Source of the DNA: Neisseria weaveri
Lineage (GTDB): Bacteria > Pseudomonadota > Gammaproteobacteria > Burkholderiales > Neisseriaceae
Assembly (NCBI RefSeq): GCF_900638685.1
Contig: NZ_LR134533.1
Coordinates: 1,674,001-1,738,000, forward strand
DNA: 64,000 bases
Reading direction: 5' to 3'
Below, one piece after another: positions 18,901 through 27,769 of the stretch; positions within the stretch are counted from its first letter, which is position 1, and each line of letters opens with the position of its first letter. Position numbers and translations under genes: made by a program. The notes under the pieces were generated by a model. That model saw only the letters and a program-made list of their open reading frames with translations, searched no databases and was not told where the DNA came from.

Positions 18901-19425
18901 ATGAAAAAGAAAGTATGGTACACCTACGATGACATTCATCGAGTGATTAAACAACTTGCCGAAAAAATCAAAGCGTCAGATATTAAATATGACGCAATGA
19001 TTGCAATCGGCGGCGGCGGTTTCATTCCTGCGCGTATGTTGCGCTGCTTTTTGGAAATTCCGATTTATGCGGTGACGACTGCGTATTACGACAGCGATAA
19101 CGAAGGCCAAGTAACTGATGGTGTAAAAAAGGTTCAATGGTTGGATCCTCTGCCGGATGTTTTGGTGGGGAAAAATGTTTTGGTGGTCGATGAAGTAGAT
19201 GACAGCCGGGTTACGCTTGAGTTTGTATTGAACGAGCTGTCGCATGAAGATTTTGCGCATATCGGTGTGGCTGTGTTGCACGAGAAAATCAAGGCGAAGG
19301 CAGGAAAATTGCCCGAACATATGCCTTATTTCAGCGGTATCACTGTGGAAGACTGGTGGATTAATTATCCTTGGGATGCCGATGATATCGACGAGCATAA
19401 CCGCTTGGCGGCTGTGTCGGAATGA
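18901..19425 (+). CDS. Purine-type phosphoribosyltransferase
   Basis: The PRPP-binding loop VLVVDEVDDSRVTLEFVL and an N-terminal IAIGGGGFIPARML loop define a type I phosphoribosyltransferase of 174 residues, most like xanthine/hypoxanthine enzymes that salvage purine bases with PRPP. The WWINYPWD end resembles the Gpt/HPRT-like group in which an aromatic residue stacks on the base. The base specificity cannot be read from the sequence. It stands alone between two terminators within the rpmF-plsX block. Confidence 0.82.
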   Translation: MKKKVWYTYDDIHRVIKQLAEKIKASDIKYDAMIAIGGGGFIPARMLRCFLEIPIYAVTTAYYDSDNEGQVTDGVKKVQWLDPLPDVLVGKNVLVVDEVDDSRVTLEFVLNELSHEDFAHIGVAVLHEKIKAKAGKLPEHMPYFSGITVEDWWINYPWDADDIDEHNRLAAVSE

Positions 19426-19583
19426 TACTGAATTTTCAGACGGCCTTTATTGGATGGGAAAGTCTGAATCGGCCTGATTAGCAGGCAAAGCAGGAAAGGT
19501 GTTCGGTTTATTAGGATGACCGTGCCGTATTTTGCAGGTTTCACCTTTCCGGCGCACAGAATTTAAATCCGGAGAAATAAAAA

Positions 19584-20648
19584 ATGATTACGTTGGCCGT
19601 TGATGCCATGGGGGGCGATGTCGGCTTGGCCGTTACCGTTCCCGGTGCGGTTGCTTTTTTAAAGCAGCAGCCTAATGCACGATTGATGATGGTGGGTGAC
19701 GAACAACAGGTTCGTTCTGCGTTGGAATCTGCCAACGCACCTTTGGATCGTATTGAAATCGTTCATGCAAGCCAAGTAGTGGAAATGGATGAAGCCCCGC
19801 AATTGGCATTGAAAAACAAAAAAGATTCGTCTATGCGCGTAGCCATTAATCAGGTTAAAGAAGGCAAGGCGCAAGCTGCGGTTTCTGCAGGTAATACCGG
19901 TGCGTTGATGGCGACGGCGCGTTTTGTTTTGAAAACCATTCCGGGTATCGAGCGTCCGGCAATTGCCAAGTTTTTGCCTTCTGCGGGCAATCATATGACA
20001 TTGATGTTGGATTTGGGCGCCAATGTGGATTGTACCGCAGAGCAGTTAGTACAATTTGCAGTGATAGGCAGCGAGTTGGTTCAAGCAATGAATCCCGAAA
20101 AAGGCATGCCCCGCGTCGGCTTGTTGAATGTCGGCACTGAAGATATCAAAGGTACGGATACTGTGAAGCAGACTTTCCGATTGCTGCAAGACAGTAATTT
20201 GAATTTTACAGGCAATGTCGAAGGTCATACTATTTTCAGCGGTGATGTCGATGTGGTAGTGGCTGACGGTTTTGTCGGAAACATTGTTTTGAAAACCATT
20301 GAAGGTGCAGTAAAGTTTATGGGTTCGGCCATCAAGCAGGAGTTTCAGAGCAACCTGTTTACCAAGGCTGCCGCGTTGGTGTCGCTACCTGCATTGAAAG
20401 GTTTCAAAAATAAGCTGGATCCGCGTAAATTTAACGGTGCAATCTTTTTGGGATTACGCGGCGTTGTGGTTAAAAGTCACGGCGGCACGGATGCGGTAGG
20501 TTTTACTTATGCATTGGAAGAGGCTTACCACGAAGCCAATGCGGACAGTATGGTCAGAATCGAGCAGGGTGTTGCAACACAGCTTGCGGTATTGGCGGAA
20601 AAGTGTTTGGAACGCGAACAGGCTAAAGCTGCTGATAATATTGAATAA
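19584..20648 (+). CDS. plsX: Phosphate acyltransferase PlsX
   Basis: PlsX converts acyl-ACP to acyl-phosphate for phospholipid synthesis by PlsY. ITLAVDAMGGDVG, VSAGNTGALMA, GTEDIKGTD and LGLRGVVVKSHGGTDA are all family signatures; 354 residues is full length. GGAG precedes the start. It stands upstream of fabH with a DUS terminator between. Confidence 0.97.
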   Translation: MITLAVDAMGGDVGLAVTVPGAVAFLKQQPNARLMMVGDEQQVRSALESANAPLDRIEIVHASQVVEMDEAPQLALKNKKDSSMRVAINQVKEGKAQAAVSAGNTGALMATARFVLKTIPGIERPAIAKFLPSAGNHMTLMLDLGANVDCTAEQLVQFAVIGSELVQAMNPEKGMPRVGLLNVGTEDIKGTDTVKQTFRLLQDSNLNFTGNVEGHTIFSGDVDVVVADGFVGNIVLKTIEGAVKFMGSAIKQEFQSNLFTKAAALVSLPALKGFKNKLDPRKFNGAIFLGLRGVVVKSHGGTDAVGFTYALEEAYHEANADSMVRIEQGVATQLAVLAEKCLEREQAKAADNIE

Positions 20649-20663
20649 TGTTTTTAAATATAC

Positions 20664-20695
20664 AAGGCCGTCTGAAATTCAGACGGCCTTTTTTT
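20664..20695. terminator. DUS-pair terminator after plsX
   Basis: A 13-bp inverted AG-DUS stem (20664-20676/20678-20690) is followed by TTTTT, 15 bases after the stop. Confidence 0.8.
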
Positions 20696-20887
20696 GATTT
20701 GGGTTAAAAATGTTAAGTTAAGTGTTTTATTATTAAGATAGATAATATACAATTTAGCTGTTACATTTGAGAATATTTTTAAGGTTATTTAAAAGTCGGT
20801 GATATAGTTTGTTTTTCGTATGGGAAAAACAGATAAATTGCCTTACAATATCGGTCATTTACTCGAATAACCGTAAAAGGCGACGAC

Positions 20888-21847
20888 ATGCGATATGCCA
20901 AAATTCTCGGAACCGGCAGTTATTTGCCCACAAACCGTGTCAGCAATGACGAATTAGCCAAAAGGGTCGACACTTCTGACGAGTGGATCACGACCCGTAC
21001 CGGTATCAAATTCCGTCATATTGCCGATGAGCAGGAAAAGACCAGTGATTTGGCGGTTGCCGCTGCGCGCAAAGCGTTGGAAGCCGCAGACGTTAAGCCT
21101 GAAGAGATTGATCTGATTGTTTTGGCTACCGCTACGCCGGATATGCAGTTTCCTTCTACGGCTACGATTGTACAAAATAAATTAGGCATATCGGGTTGTC
21201 CTGCATTTGACGTTGCCGCAGTTTGTGCCGGTTTTATGTATGCTTTGAATACGGCACATGCTTATATTAAAAGCGGTATGGCACAAAAAGTGCTGGTTAT
21301 CGGTGCTGAAGTGTTCAGCAGAATTTTGGATTGGAACGACCGCACGACATGTGTTTTGTTCGGTGACGGAGCCGGAGCGGTTGTTTTGGGTGCTTCCGAA
21401 GAGCCGGGCATTATTGCAGGCAAGCTTCAGGCTGACGGCAATTATCTGCCGTTACTGCAAGTGCCGGCACAGATGGCCGACGGCCAGGTATGCGGCACGC
21501 CTTTTGTAAAAATGGACGGGCCGGGAGTATTCAAATTTGCAGTAAAAACTTTGGCTAAAGTGGCCGAAGACGTTTTGACAGAGGCAGGTATGCCGGCAGA
21601 CCAAGTGGATTGGATCGTTCCGCATCAGGCAAACAAGCGGATTATAGAAGCGACGGCCAAGCATTTGGGTCTGGGTATGGATAAAGTGATTCTGACGGTA
21701 GACGAGCATGCCAATACATCGGCAGCTTCGATTCCGTTGGCTTTGGACGCAGGTATTCGGGACGGACGTATCAAGCGCGGACAAAATCTGCTTCTTGAGG
21801 GAATCGGTGGCGGTTTCGCTTGGGGAGCGGTATTAGTCAGGTATTGA
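20888..21847 (+). CDS. fabH: Beta-ketoacyl-ACP synthase III
   Basis: FabH starts fatty acid chains by condensing acetyl-CoA with malonyl-ACP. The Cys-His-Asn triad is visible: Cys in [13 protein letters not shown], His in [12 protein letters not shown] and Asn in [15 protein letters not shown]. 319 residues is full length. The 190-base AT-rich stretch upstream probably holds its promoter. Confidence 0.97.
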   Translation: MRYAKILGTGSYLPTNRVSNDELAKRVDTSDEWITTRTGIKFRHIADEQEKTSDLAVAAARKALEAADVKPEEIDLIVLATATPDMQFPSTATIVQNKLGISGCPAFDVAAVCAGFMYALNTAHAYIKSGMAQKVLVIGAEVFSRILDWNDRTTCVLFGDGAGAVVLGASEEPGIIAGKLQADGNYLPLLQVPAQMADGQVCGTPFVKMDGPGVFKFAVKTLAKVAEDVLTEAGMPADQVDWIVPHQANKRIIEATAKHLGLGMDKVILTVDEHANTSAASIPLALDAGIRDGRIKRGQNLLLEGIGGGFAWGAVLVRY

Positions 21848-21859
21848 TATATAGGTTGT

Positions 21860-21897
21860 AAAAAAAGGCCGTCTGAAATTTCAGACGGCCTTTTTTT
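21860..21897. terminator. DUS-pair terminator after fabH
   Basis: A perfect 38-base palindrome (19-bp arms, 21860-21878/21879-21897) is made of inverted AG-DUS copies with A- and T-tracts. Confidence 0.85.
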
Positions 21898-22010
21898 ATA
21901 ACATTAATATTAAATCTTACGGACAGTCCTTTTGCCGTTTTACATAACAAGGCAGAAATAGGGTTGGATATTGATAAGCAGACAAAGTGTTTGGCTCAAG
22001 GGGAACATTT

Positions 22011-23126
22011 ATGAAGAGCTGTGATTTTCCGTTTGCAGGCCATCAACCGCATTTTAGGTTGGCGCAGAACAGTCATGAGCATATAGAGGCAGCGGCAACA
22101 AGCCGTCTGCCCATGTTCCGTGAAGGCGTTAGTGTTAAAGTGCGCTTGAGCGAATGGGATTTGCAGTTGAACGGCGGCTTCGGTGTGCATGAGGCCGACC
22201 GTTCTGAGCCGGTTTTTGTGTTGGGTCAATTTTTGAACGACCAAACCCGTGTGCCGGAAGCAGGAGAGTGGTTGAAAGGGCGTTTGACACGTCACGATAA
22301 TGGACAATGGATGATGGTGGATGTGGAAAACGTCAGCTATCAGGAAGTGCAGCAAACCATTCAGCGGCTTGAAAAAGAGCGGGCGTTACGTCAGCAGCAA
22401 AAGCAAGAAGAACAGGCCAAGCCGGCTGTAGTGAAAGAACCCGTTAAAATCCGGCATCCGTTTCCGGGTAATACGGTACTGCATGGTAAAATTATCCGCT
22501 GGGACGATAAAAAGAGCTGCGGATTTATTCAATCCGGCCCGGAATCCGAAGTGGTATTTTTCCATATTTCCGCTTTCCATTATCAGGGACGCAGACCCGA
22601 AGTCGGGCAGCAGGTTAGTTTCTATTGCGATTGGCCTATGACAGAAGGCCAGTTGCAGCGGGTAACGAGAGTGATGCTGCGCGAACACGAAATGGGATTG
22701 TTTAACGACAAACCGTATCAGCATACGCAGATACATAGAAATACTGTTCAAATCATGCTTCATATTGCTGTGGGTTTGATTTATTTGGCTTTAGTTGCAA
22801 GCATTTCTTTCAAGCTGGCGGCTTTTTACCTGCTGGCCAGCATTGTTGCATTGCTGGTTTACGGTTATGACAAAGGCTTGGCTGAGAGAAATGCGCGCAA
22901 TACCGACCGCTACACACAACGCATTCCTGAAAGTTATCTGCATAATTTTGCATTTATAGGAGGCTGGCCGGGCGCCTTGACTGCACAGATTATTTTCCAC
23001 CACAAACTGCGTAAAGCTGCCTTTATGCGGAAATTCTGGGTAACGGTGGCGGCGAATATTGCCATAACCTACATACTGCTGATACATTACGCGGACAGTC
23101 CTCTCGTATTATTCTTAAAAAATTAA
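22011..23126 (+). CDS. Cold-shock domain plus DUF1294 membrane protein
   Basis: This 371-residue protein joins an N-terminal charged region (1-150), a cold-shock-like OB fold (GKIIRWDDKKSCGFIQ, VVFFHISAF; about 160-225) and a C-terminal membrane domain of DUF1294 type (about 245-370, ending in FIGGWPGALTAQIIFHHKLRK). The fusion is widespread, but its function is unknown; binding of RNA or single-stranded DNA at the membrane is a reasonable inference. ATG 22011 follows AAGGGG. It lies between fabH and fabD and ends 9 bases before fabD, so the two are probably co-transcribed. Confidence 0.82.
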   Translation: MKSCDFPFAGHQPHFRLAQNSHEHIEAAATSRLPMFREGVSVKVRLSEWDLQLNGGFGVHEADRSEPVFVLGQFLNDQTRVPEAGEWLKGRLTRHDNGQWMMVDVENVSYQEVQQTIQRLEKERALRQQQKQEEQAKPAVVKEPVKIRHPFPGNTVLHGKIIRWDDKKSCGFIQSGPESEVVFFHISAFHYQGRRPEVGQQVSFYCDWPMTEGQLQRVTRVMLREHEMGLFNDKPYQHTQIHRNTVQIMLHIAVGLIYLALVASISFKLAAFYLLASIVALLVYGYDKGLAERNARNTDRYTQRIPESYLHNFAFIGGWPGALTAQIIFHHKLRKAAFMRKFWVTVAANIAITYILLIHYADSPLVLFLKN

Positions 23127-23135
23127 AGGAATATC

Positions 23136-24062
23136 ATGTCTTTTGCGTTTTTCTTTCCCGGACAAGGCTCGCAAAGCCTTAATATGATGAGCGGTTTCGA
23201 AGGTGTCGGCGTTGTAAAAGAAACTTTTGATGAAGCTTCGGCGGTATTAGGTCAAGATTTATGGGCGATGATGAACGGCGAAGATGCCGACTTAATCGGG
23301 CAAACCGTCAACACACAGCCTTTGATGCTGGCAGCCGGTGTGGCCACATATCGTGCATATTTGGAAGCCGGAGGAAAAACGCCGTCGGTGGTGGCAGGCC
23401 ACAGTTTGGGTGAATATACCGCTTTGGTAGTCGCAGGTGCATTGAAGTTTGCCGATGCGGTCAAGCTGGTTCGTTTGCGTGCCGAATTGATGCAGAATGC
23501 CGTACCGCAAGGCGAGGGAGCAATGGCGGCCGTATTGGGCTTGGATGACGATGTGGTTCGTAAGATTTGTGCCGATTCTGCACAAGGTGATGTGGTAGAA
23601 GCGGTAAATTTCAATTCGCCCGGTCAAGTTGTGATTGCCGGCAGCGCTGCTGCGGTAGAGCGTGCGATGGCTGCTGCTAAGGAAGCCGGAGCGAAACGTG
23701 CTTTGCCGTTGCCTGTATCCGTACCTTCACATTGCAGCTTGATGAAACCGGCTGCAGACAAGTTGGCCGAAGCCTTGAAAGATATCGAAATCGGCAAACC
23801 GCAAATTCGGGTGATTCACAATGCCGACGTGGCATCTTACGATGATGCCGACAAGATCAAAGATGCGTTGGTACGCCAGCTGTACAGTCCGGTCCGTTGG
23901 ACGGAAACCGTGAATGCGTTGGTTGAAGAGGGTATTACCGAGTCTGCCGAGTGCGGTCCGGGTAAGGTATTAGCCGGTTTGGCGAAGCGTATCAATAAAG
24001 AGGCGGTGTGTACTGCGTTGACTCAGTCTGAGCAGGTAGTCGCGTTTATTGAGGCTCACTAA
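23136..24062 (+). CDS. fabD: Malonyl-CoA:ACP transacylase
   Basis: FabD loads malonate onto acyl carrier protein. FFPGQGSQ at the N-terminus, the nucleophile Ser in AGHSLGEYTALV, and His in VSVPSHCSLMKPA identify it; 308 residues is standard. AAAGGA precedes the ATG. Confidence 0.97.
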   Translation: MSFAFFFPGQGSQSLNMMSGFEGVGVVKETFDEASAVLGQDLWAMMNGEDADLIGQTVNTQPLMLAAGVATYRAYLEAGGKTPSVVAGHSLGEYTALVVAGALKFADAVKLVRLRAELMQNAVPQGEGAMAAVLGLDDDVVRKICADSAQGDVVEAVNFNSPGQVVIAGSAAAVERAMAAAKEAGAKRALPLPVSVPSHCSLMKPAADKLAEALKDIEIGKPQIRVIHNADVASYDDADKIKDALVRQLYSPVRWTETVNALVEEGITESAECGPGKVLAGLAKRINKEAVCTALTQSEQVVAFIEAH

Positions 24063-24093
24063 TCCTAATCGGTTTGTCTGATCAATAAAACAG

Positions 24094-24138
24094 ATAAATC
24101 AAAGGCCGTCTGAAAACTTCAGACGGCCTTTGATTTAT
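24094..24138. terminator. Extended DUS-pair terminator after fabD
   Basis: The stem reaches 21 bp (24094-24114/24118-24138) because pairing continues past the DUS into ATAAATC/GATTTAT. It lies 32 bases after the fabD stop. Confidence 0.85.
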
Positions 24139-24232
24139 ACGTTAAAAAAATTGCAGGATGTCTTGGGCAATTATTTATGTTTTAAATGGTATGTTTAAAA
24201 TCCAATCAGAGTATCTGCTTGAATAAAATTGC

Positions 24233-24267
24233 GAAAAGGCCGTCTGAAATTTTCAGACGGCCTTTTC
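24233..24267. terminator. DUS-pair terminator of the lipoprotein gene
   Basis: A 17-bp perfect stem (24233-24249/24251-24267) sits just beyond the stop of the minus-strand lipoprotein gene. Confidence 0.8.
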
Positions 24268-24293
24268 ATCCTACAATTTTAGATAATGTACCA

Positions 24294-24791
24294 TTATTTA
24301 GCCAGTTTGGCGGTTGCGGCTTTATCCAGTTTGCAGTATTTGGTTACGATTTGCGAAACCTGTGTTTTTTTGCCGTTCACAACTTCAACGGCTTCCTGAG
24401 TCAGCATATTGCCGTCTACTTTATCGAGATTGGCAGCATCGGCTTTCTCGGCGCTCCAAGTAATGCCTTGATTGGCAAAGGTGTTGCTGTCGGTTTGACT
24501 GTTTACGCGGAACAGTACGGGAGATGCTTTTTCGCGGAACAGCACTTGCGCTACGACCACTTCGTTTTTGCTGATGCCGTATGTAACGCGCAGTTTTTCT
24601 TTACCTGAAGGACCGCAGGCGTAAGCAACTTCTTTTGATGCTTCGATTTTTACGGATTCGTTAGATGCTTTGGGAGCCGTTTGTGCGGCCGTAGCTTTGG
24701 CGGCATCGGCTTTAACGGGTTTTTGCATCGGCGTGCTGCATGCGGTCAGGGTAGCCATCAAAATCGCGGCAGGTACTAAAGTTTTCAGCAT
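24294..24791 (-). CDS. Lipoprotein with MliC/ACP-like domain
   Basis: The signal peptide MLKTLVPAAILMATLTACS ends in a lipobox, so the mature protein is probably an outer-membrane lipoprotein. After an Ala-rich linker, the domain has VAYACGPSGKEKLRVTYG and a C-terminal Cys (VTKYCKL), the pattern of MliC lysozyme inhibitors and of the neisserial adhesin complex protein ACP, which also inhibits lysozyme. Lysozyme inhibition is therefore plausible but unproven. ATG 24791 follows AAAGGAATTG; the frame is open to 24836 without a better start. Confidence 0.72.
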   Translation of the reverse strand: MLKTLVPAAILMATLTACSTPMQKPVKADAAKATAAQTAPKASNESVKIEASKEVAYACGPSGKEKLRVTYGISKNEVVVAQVLFREKASPVLFRVNSQTDSNTFANQGITWSAEKADAANLDKVDGNMLTQEAVEVVNGKKTQVSQIVTKYCKLDKAATAKLAK

Positions 24792-24838
24792 TTCAATTCC
24801 TTTTGGTAGATTCAATCTCAAAAAATAATGATACAAAC

Positions 24839-25201
24839 GCTATGCCTGTCAGCAGGCTTTCGTGGCTTAACGTAACAGAAAAACGCTTTTTTGTCTTGTC
24901 TGTATCTGGCGAAACGGAAGCGGATAGAGGGAGAAAAGCCTGTTTTTGTCTTCTATGATAATGATTTAAATGGTTATTTTGTTTGAGTTTAAAGGTGGGT
25001 TAAATTTAATCGTCAAAAGTTAAATTCAATCAAAAAACGCCGAATAAAGCGGTTATGATGAATTTAGACAAAGTGTATAAAATTTTTTATATTAATTCGA
25101 TAAAATAAAAACATAAAATAATTAATTGCCAATTTGTCTGATTTGGGTATAATCGCCATTATAAATTATAAAATGCCATCGTATTTAGACAAAGGGCTTG
25201 T
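24839..25201. other. Intergenic control region of lipoprotein gene and leuA
   Basis: This 360-base AT-rich stretch holds no gene. It contains two 12-bp direct repeats 20 bp apart (25010-25021 TTAAATTTAATC and 25030-25041 TTAAATTCAATC), three TTTAGACAAA-like boxes and the leuA promoter. A GATAATGAT stretch near 24957 only loosely resembles a Fur box. Confidence 0.7.
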
Positions 25202-25216
25202 ATGCAATTAGACATT
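25063..25216 (+). promoter_or_regulatory. Repeated TAGACAAA-type boxes around the leuA promoter
   Basis: TTTAGACAAA occurs at 25063-25072 and 25184-25193. The inverse TTTGTCTGA is at 25133-25141, between the -35 and -10 elements, and a partial copy TTAGACA lies at 25208-25214 in the first codons. The copy at 25184 overlaps the ribosome binding site. The spread over upstream, core promoter and leader is what an operator set would look like; the binding protein is unknown. Confidence 0.55.
25126..25153 (+). promoter_or_regulatory. leuA promoter
   Basis: TTGCCA (25126-25131), a 16-bp spacer and TATAAT (25148-25153) lie about 50 bases before the leuA start, giving a leader of roughly 42 bases. 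Confidence 0.7.
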
Positions 25217-26989
25217 GACCGCTTAATCGCCTATTTCGGCGGAGTGAATGCTTTAGCCGAAGCATTAAAAGAGCATGATCCGGAACAGGCAGCCAGTACC
25301 GCAGCAATCTATAAATGGCGGACTCGGGGTTCTTTGCCGCTCAACCAGTTGCAGAAGCTGGTTTCTTTGGCAGAAGTACAAGGCAGACCGTTGGATTTAA
25401 ATGCTTTTCTACAACAACAAAACAATCTGGAGAAACAAACCATGCCGCAAGACAACCGTATCATTATTTTTGATACCACGCTGCGTGACGGTGAGCAGTC
25501 ACCGGGTGCAGCCATGACTAAAGAGGAAAAAATCCGTATTGCCCGTCAACTGGAAAAATTGGGCGTTGATGTGATTGAAGCAGGCTTTGCCGCTGCGAGT
25601 CCGGGCGATTTTGATGCCGTCAACAGCATTGCCAAAGTGTTGACGACGGCAACCGTATGTTCGTTGGCACGTGCAACCGAGCGCGATATCCGTGCAGCAG
25701 GCGAAGCGGTTCAACCTGCGGCCAAACGCCGTATCCATACCTTTATCGCAACCAGTCCGCTGCATATGGAACATAAGCTGAAAATGAAGCCGGAGAAAGT
25801 GTTGGAGTCTGCGGTTAAAGCGGTGAAACTGGCTAAAGAATATACGGATGACGTGGAGTTTTCTTGTGAAGACGCTTTGCGTTCCGATATCGATTTTCTT
25901 GCACAAGTGTGCAGCGCGGTGATTGAAGCAGGTGCAACCACCATCAATATTCCGGATACGGTAGGTTATTCCGTTCCGCACCGTACCGAAGCCTTCTTCC
26001 GCGAGTTGATCAGTAAAACGCAAGGCAGCGATAAAGTGGTTTGGTCCGCACACTGCCATAATGACTTGGGTTTGGCGGTAGCCAATTCTTTGGCGGCGGT
26101 GTTGGGCGGCGCCAGACAAGTGGAATGTACCATCAACGGCTTGGGCGAGCGTGCGGGTAATGCCAGCTTGGAAGAAGTGGTGATGACTTTCAAAACGCGT
26201 CATGACGTTTTCGGGTTGGAAACCGGTATCGACACCACTCAGATTGTGTCGACTTCCAAACTGGTGTCGACGGTTACCGGTTATCCTGTTCAGCCGAATA
26301 AGGCGATTGTGGGTGCGAATGCGTTTGCACACGAATCCGGCATCCATCAGGACGGTGTATTGAAGCACCGTGAAACCTATGAAATCATGTCTGCCGAATC
26401 AGTAGGTTGGGCGGCTAACCGCCTGACTTTGGGCAAACTGTCCGGCCGCAATGCGTTTAAAACCAAACTGCAGGATTTAGGTATCGACCTGGGCAGCGAA
26501 GAGGCTTTGAATGCCGCATTTGCCCGCTTTAAAGAGTTGGCAGATAAGAAACGTGAGATTTTTGACGAAGATCTGCATGCGCTGGTGTCGGATGAAATGG
26601 TGAATCTTTCTCAAGACCACTACAAATTTGTATCGCAAAAGATTACAACCGAAACCGGCGAGCAACCTGCGGCCGAAATCGTATTTACTGTAAACGGTAT
26701 CGAGCACCGCGCAACGGCAACCGGCTCCGGCCCGGTAGATGCGATTTTCAAGGCCATCGAGAGCGTGGCCAACAGTGGTGCGACTTTGCAGATTTATTCT
26801 GTGAATGCGGTAACGCACGGCACGGAAAGCCAAGGTGAAACGGCAGTACGCTTGGCTCGAGGGGGTCGTGTTGTGAATGGTCAGGGCGCGGATACCGATG
26901 TATTGGTGGCAACTGCCAAAGCTTATCTGTCTGCGTTGAGCAAATTGGAATTCGGTACGGAAAGAATTAAGGCTCAAGGCGATATTTGA
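25202..26989 (+). CDS. leuA: 2-isopropylmalate synthase with N-terminal HTH domain
   Basis: The main part (from residue 81, [22 protein letters not shown]) is a full LeuA, the first committed step of leucine synthesis. It has the catalytic TIM barrel ([15 protein letters not shown]), linker and C-terminal leucine-sensing domain ([18 protein letters not shown]). Ahead of it, in the same frame without a stop, are 80 residues that read as a Cro-like helix-turn-helix: [18 protein letters not shown], then [23 protein letters not shown] 25202 has an AAAGGG binding site at good spacing. ATG 25442 also has GGAG about 9 bases upstream, so a 515-residue LeuA without the HTH could be made as well. Which form dominates cannot be told from sequence. 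Confidence 0.93.
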   Translation: MQLDIDRLIAYFGGVNALAEALKEHDPEQAASTAAIYKWRTRGSLPLNQLQKLVSLAEVQGRPLDLNAFLQQQNNLEKQTMPQDNRIIIFDTTLRDGEQSPGAAMTKEEKIRIARQLEKLGVDVIEAGFAAASPGDFDAVNSIAKVLTTATVCSLARATERDIRAAGEAVQPAAKRRIHTFIATSPLHMEHKLKMKPEKVLESAVKAVKLAKEYTDDVEFSCEDALRSDIDFLAQVCSAVIEAGATTINIPDTVGYSVPHRTEAFFRELISKTQGSDKVVWSAHCHNDLGLAVANSLAAVLGGARQVECTINGLGERAGNASLEEVVMTFKTRHDVFGLETGIDTTQIVSTSKLVSTVTGYPVQPNKAIVGANAFAHESGIHQDGVLKHRETYEIMSAESVGWAANRLTLGKLSGRNAFKTKLQDLGIDLGSEEALNAAFARFKELADKKREIFDEDLHALVSDEMVNLSQDHYKFVSQKITTETGEQPAAEIVFTVNGIEHRATATGSGPVDAIFKAIESVANSGATLQIYSVNAVTHGTESQGETAVRLARGGRVVNGQGADTDVLVATAKAYLSALSKLEFGTERIKAQGDI

Positions 26990-27018
26990 TGATTGTCTGA
27001 CCGGTGCCGATAATGATG

Positions 27019-27045
27019 AGGCCGTCTGAAAATTTCAGACGGCCT
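27019..27045. terminator. DUS-pair terminator after leuA
   Basis: A 13-bp inverted AG-DUS stem (27019-27031/27033-27045) lies 30 bases past the leuA stop. Confidence 0.7.
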
Positions 27046-27125
27046 TGTTTCTTTTGCTTTGAGATGTTGAACGGTTTGATCTGTCCGCGTTAATCGTTAA
27101 AAGCGTTTTATATATTATCAACAAT

Positions 27126-27178
27126 AAAAAACTGCGTTTTCCGACCCAATCTGTTTTTTGCCGGAAACCGCAGTTTTT
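27126..27178 (-). terminator. Terminator of the cytochrome c' gene
   Basis: AAAAACTGCG pairs with CGCAGTTTTT and an inner TTTCCG/CGGAAA adds to the stem; the minus strand ends in TTTTTTATT. It lies 44 bases beyond the gene and is not DUS-derived. Confidence 0.7.
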
Positions 27179-27221
27179 CAGACGGCCTCAAAATTATTTG
27201 AAGCCGTTTGCCGTTTGATGA

Positions 27222-27683
27222 TTATTTAGGACGGCGGAAGGTATCATGACAGGCTTTGCAGCTCGCGCCGACTTCGCCGTAAGCTACTTTAATGTCTTCT
27301 AGATTGCCGCTTTGTGCTGCGGTATTCAGTTTTTCTACGGCAGCGTGGAATTTTTCTTCTTCAGCTTTAAATTGCTCGGTTTTTTCCCAAGTTACCGGCA
27401 AAGTATCACCGTCGCCTTGTTCGTCTTTTTGGAAATGCTCAAACGGTTTTTTGCTTTCTACGGCAAATTCAGCGGCGGCGGTTTTGAATTTTTCAACTTC
27501 GTAGGCTTCTTCGCCTTTAACCATTTTGCCCATGCTGCTGAAGTTCGGCATCATGGCTTTGAATGCAGTGGTGCGGGCTTCGGAAATCGGGCCTTTGGCG
27601 ACTTCGGGGGCAGGGTTGCCGCAAGCGGCCAAAGTGAATAATGCAGCGGCAGACAAGGCAGCCAGAGTTAGCTTGGTTTTCAT
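27222..27683 (-). CDS. cycP: Cytochrome c' lipoprotein
   Basis: A signal peptide with lipobox (TLAACG) is followed by a four-helix-type domain ending in the heme motif CKACH (GASCKACHDTFRRP), the C-terminal heme arrangement of cytochrome c'. Neisserial cytochrome c' protects against nitric oxide. 153 residues is the usual length. The start follows ACAAGGAAAC. It is divergent from the SDR gene across 86 bases. Confidence 0.9.
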   Translation of the reverse strand: MKTKLTLAALSAAALFTLAACGNPAPEVAKGPISEARTTAFKAMMPNFSSMGKMVKGEEAYEVEKFKTAAAEFAVESKKPFEHFQKDEQGDGDTLPVTWEKTEQFKAEEEKFHAAVEKLNTAAQSGNLEDIKVAYGEVGASCKACHDTFRRPK

Positions 27684-27769
27684 GGTTTTAGTTTCCTTGT
27701 GGTATTATTTTGTTCGATTGGGTCGATATGATACCTGAGTCTGATGTTAAGAAATGCAAGGAGAGATAA

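Noticed and set aside
24955-24980. Fur-box-like GATAATGAT sequence
   Set aside because: Only one half resembles the 19-bp consensus, and the AT-rich background makes chance likely.
25499-26368. 289-codon open frame antisense to leuA
   Set aside because: It lies wholly within a certain gene, has no family motifs and reflects codon bias of leuA.
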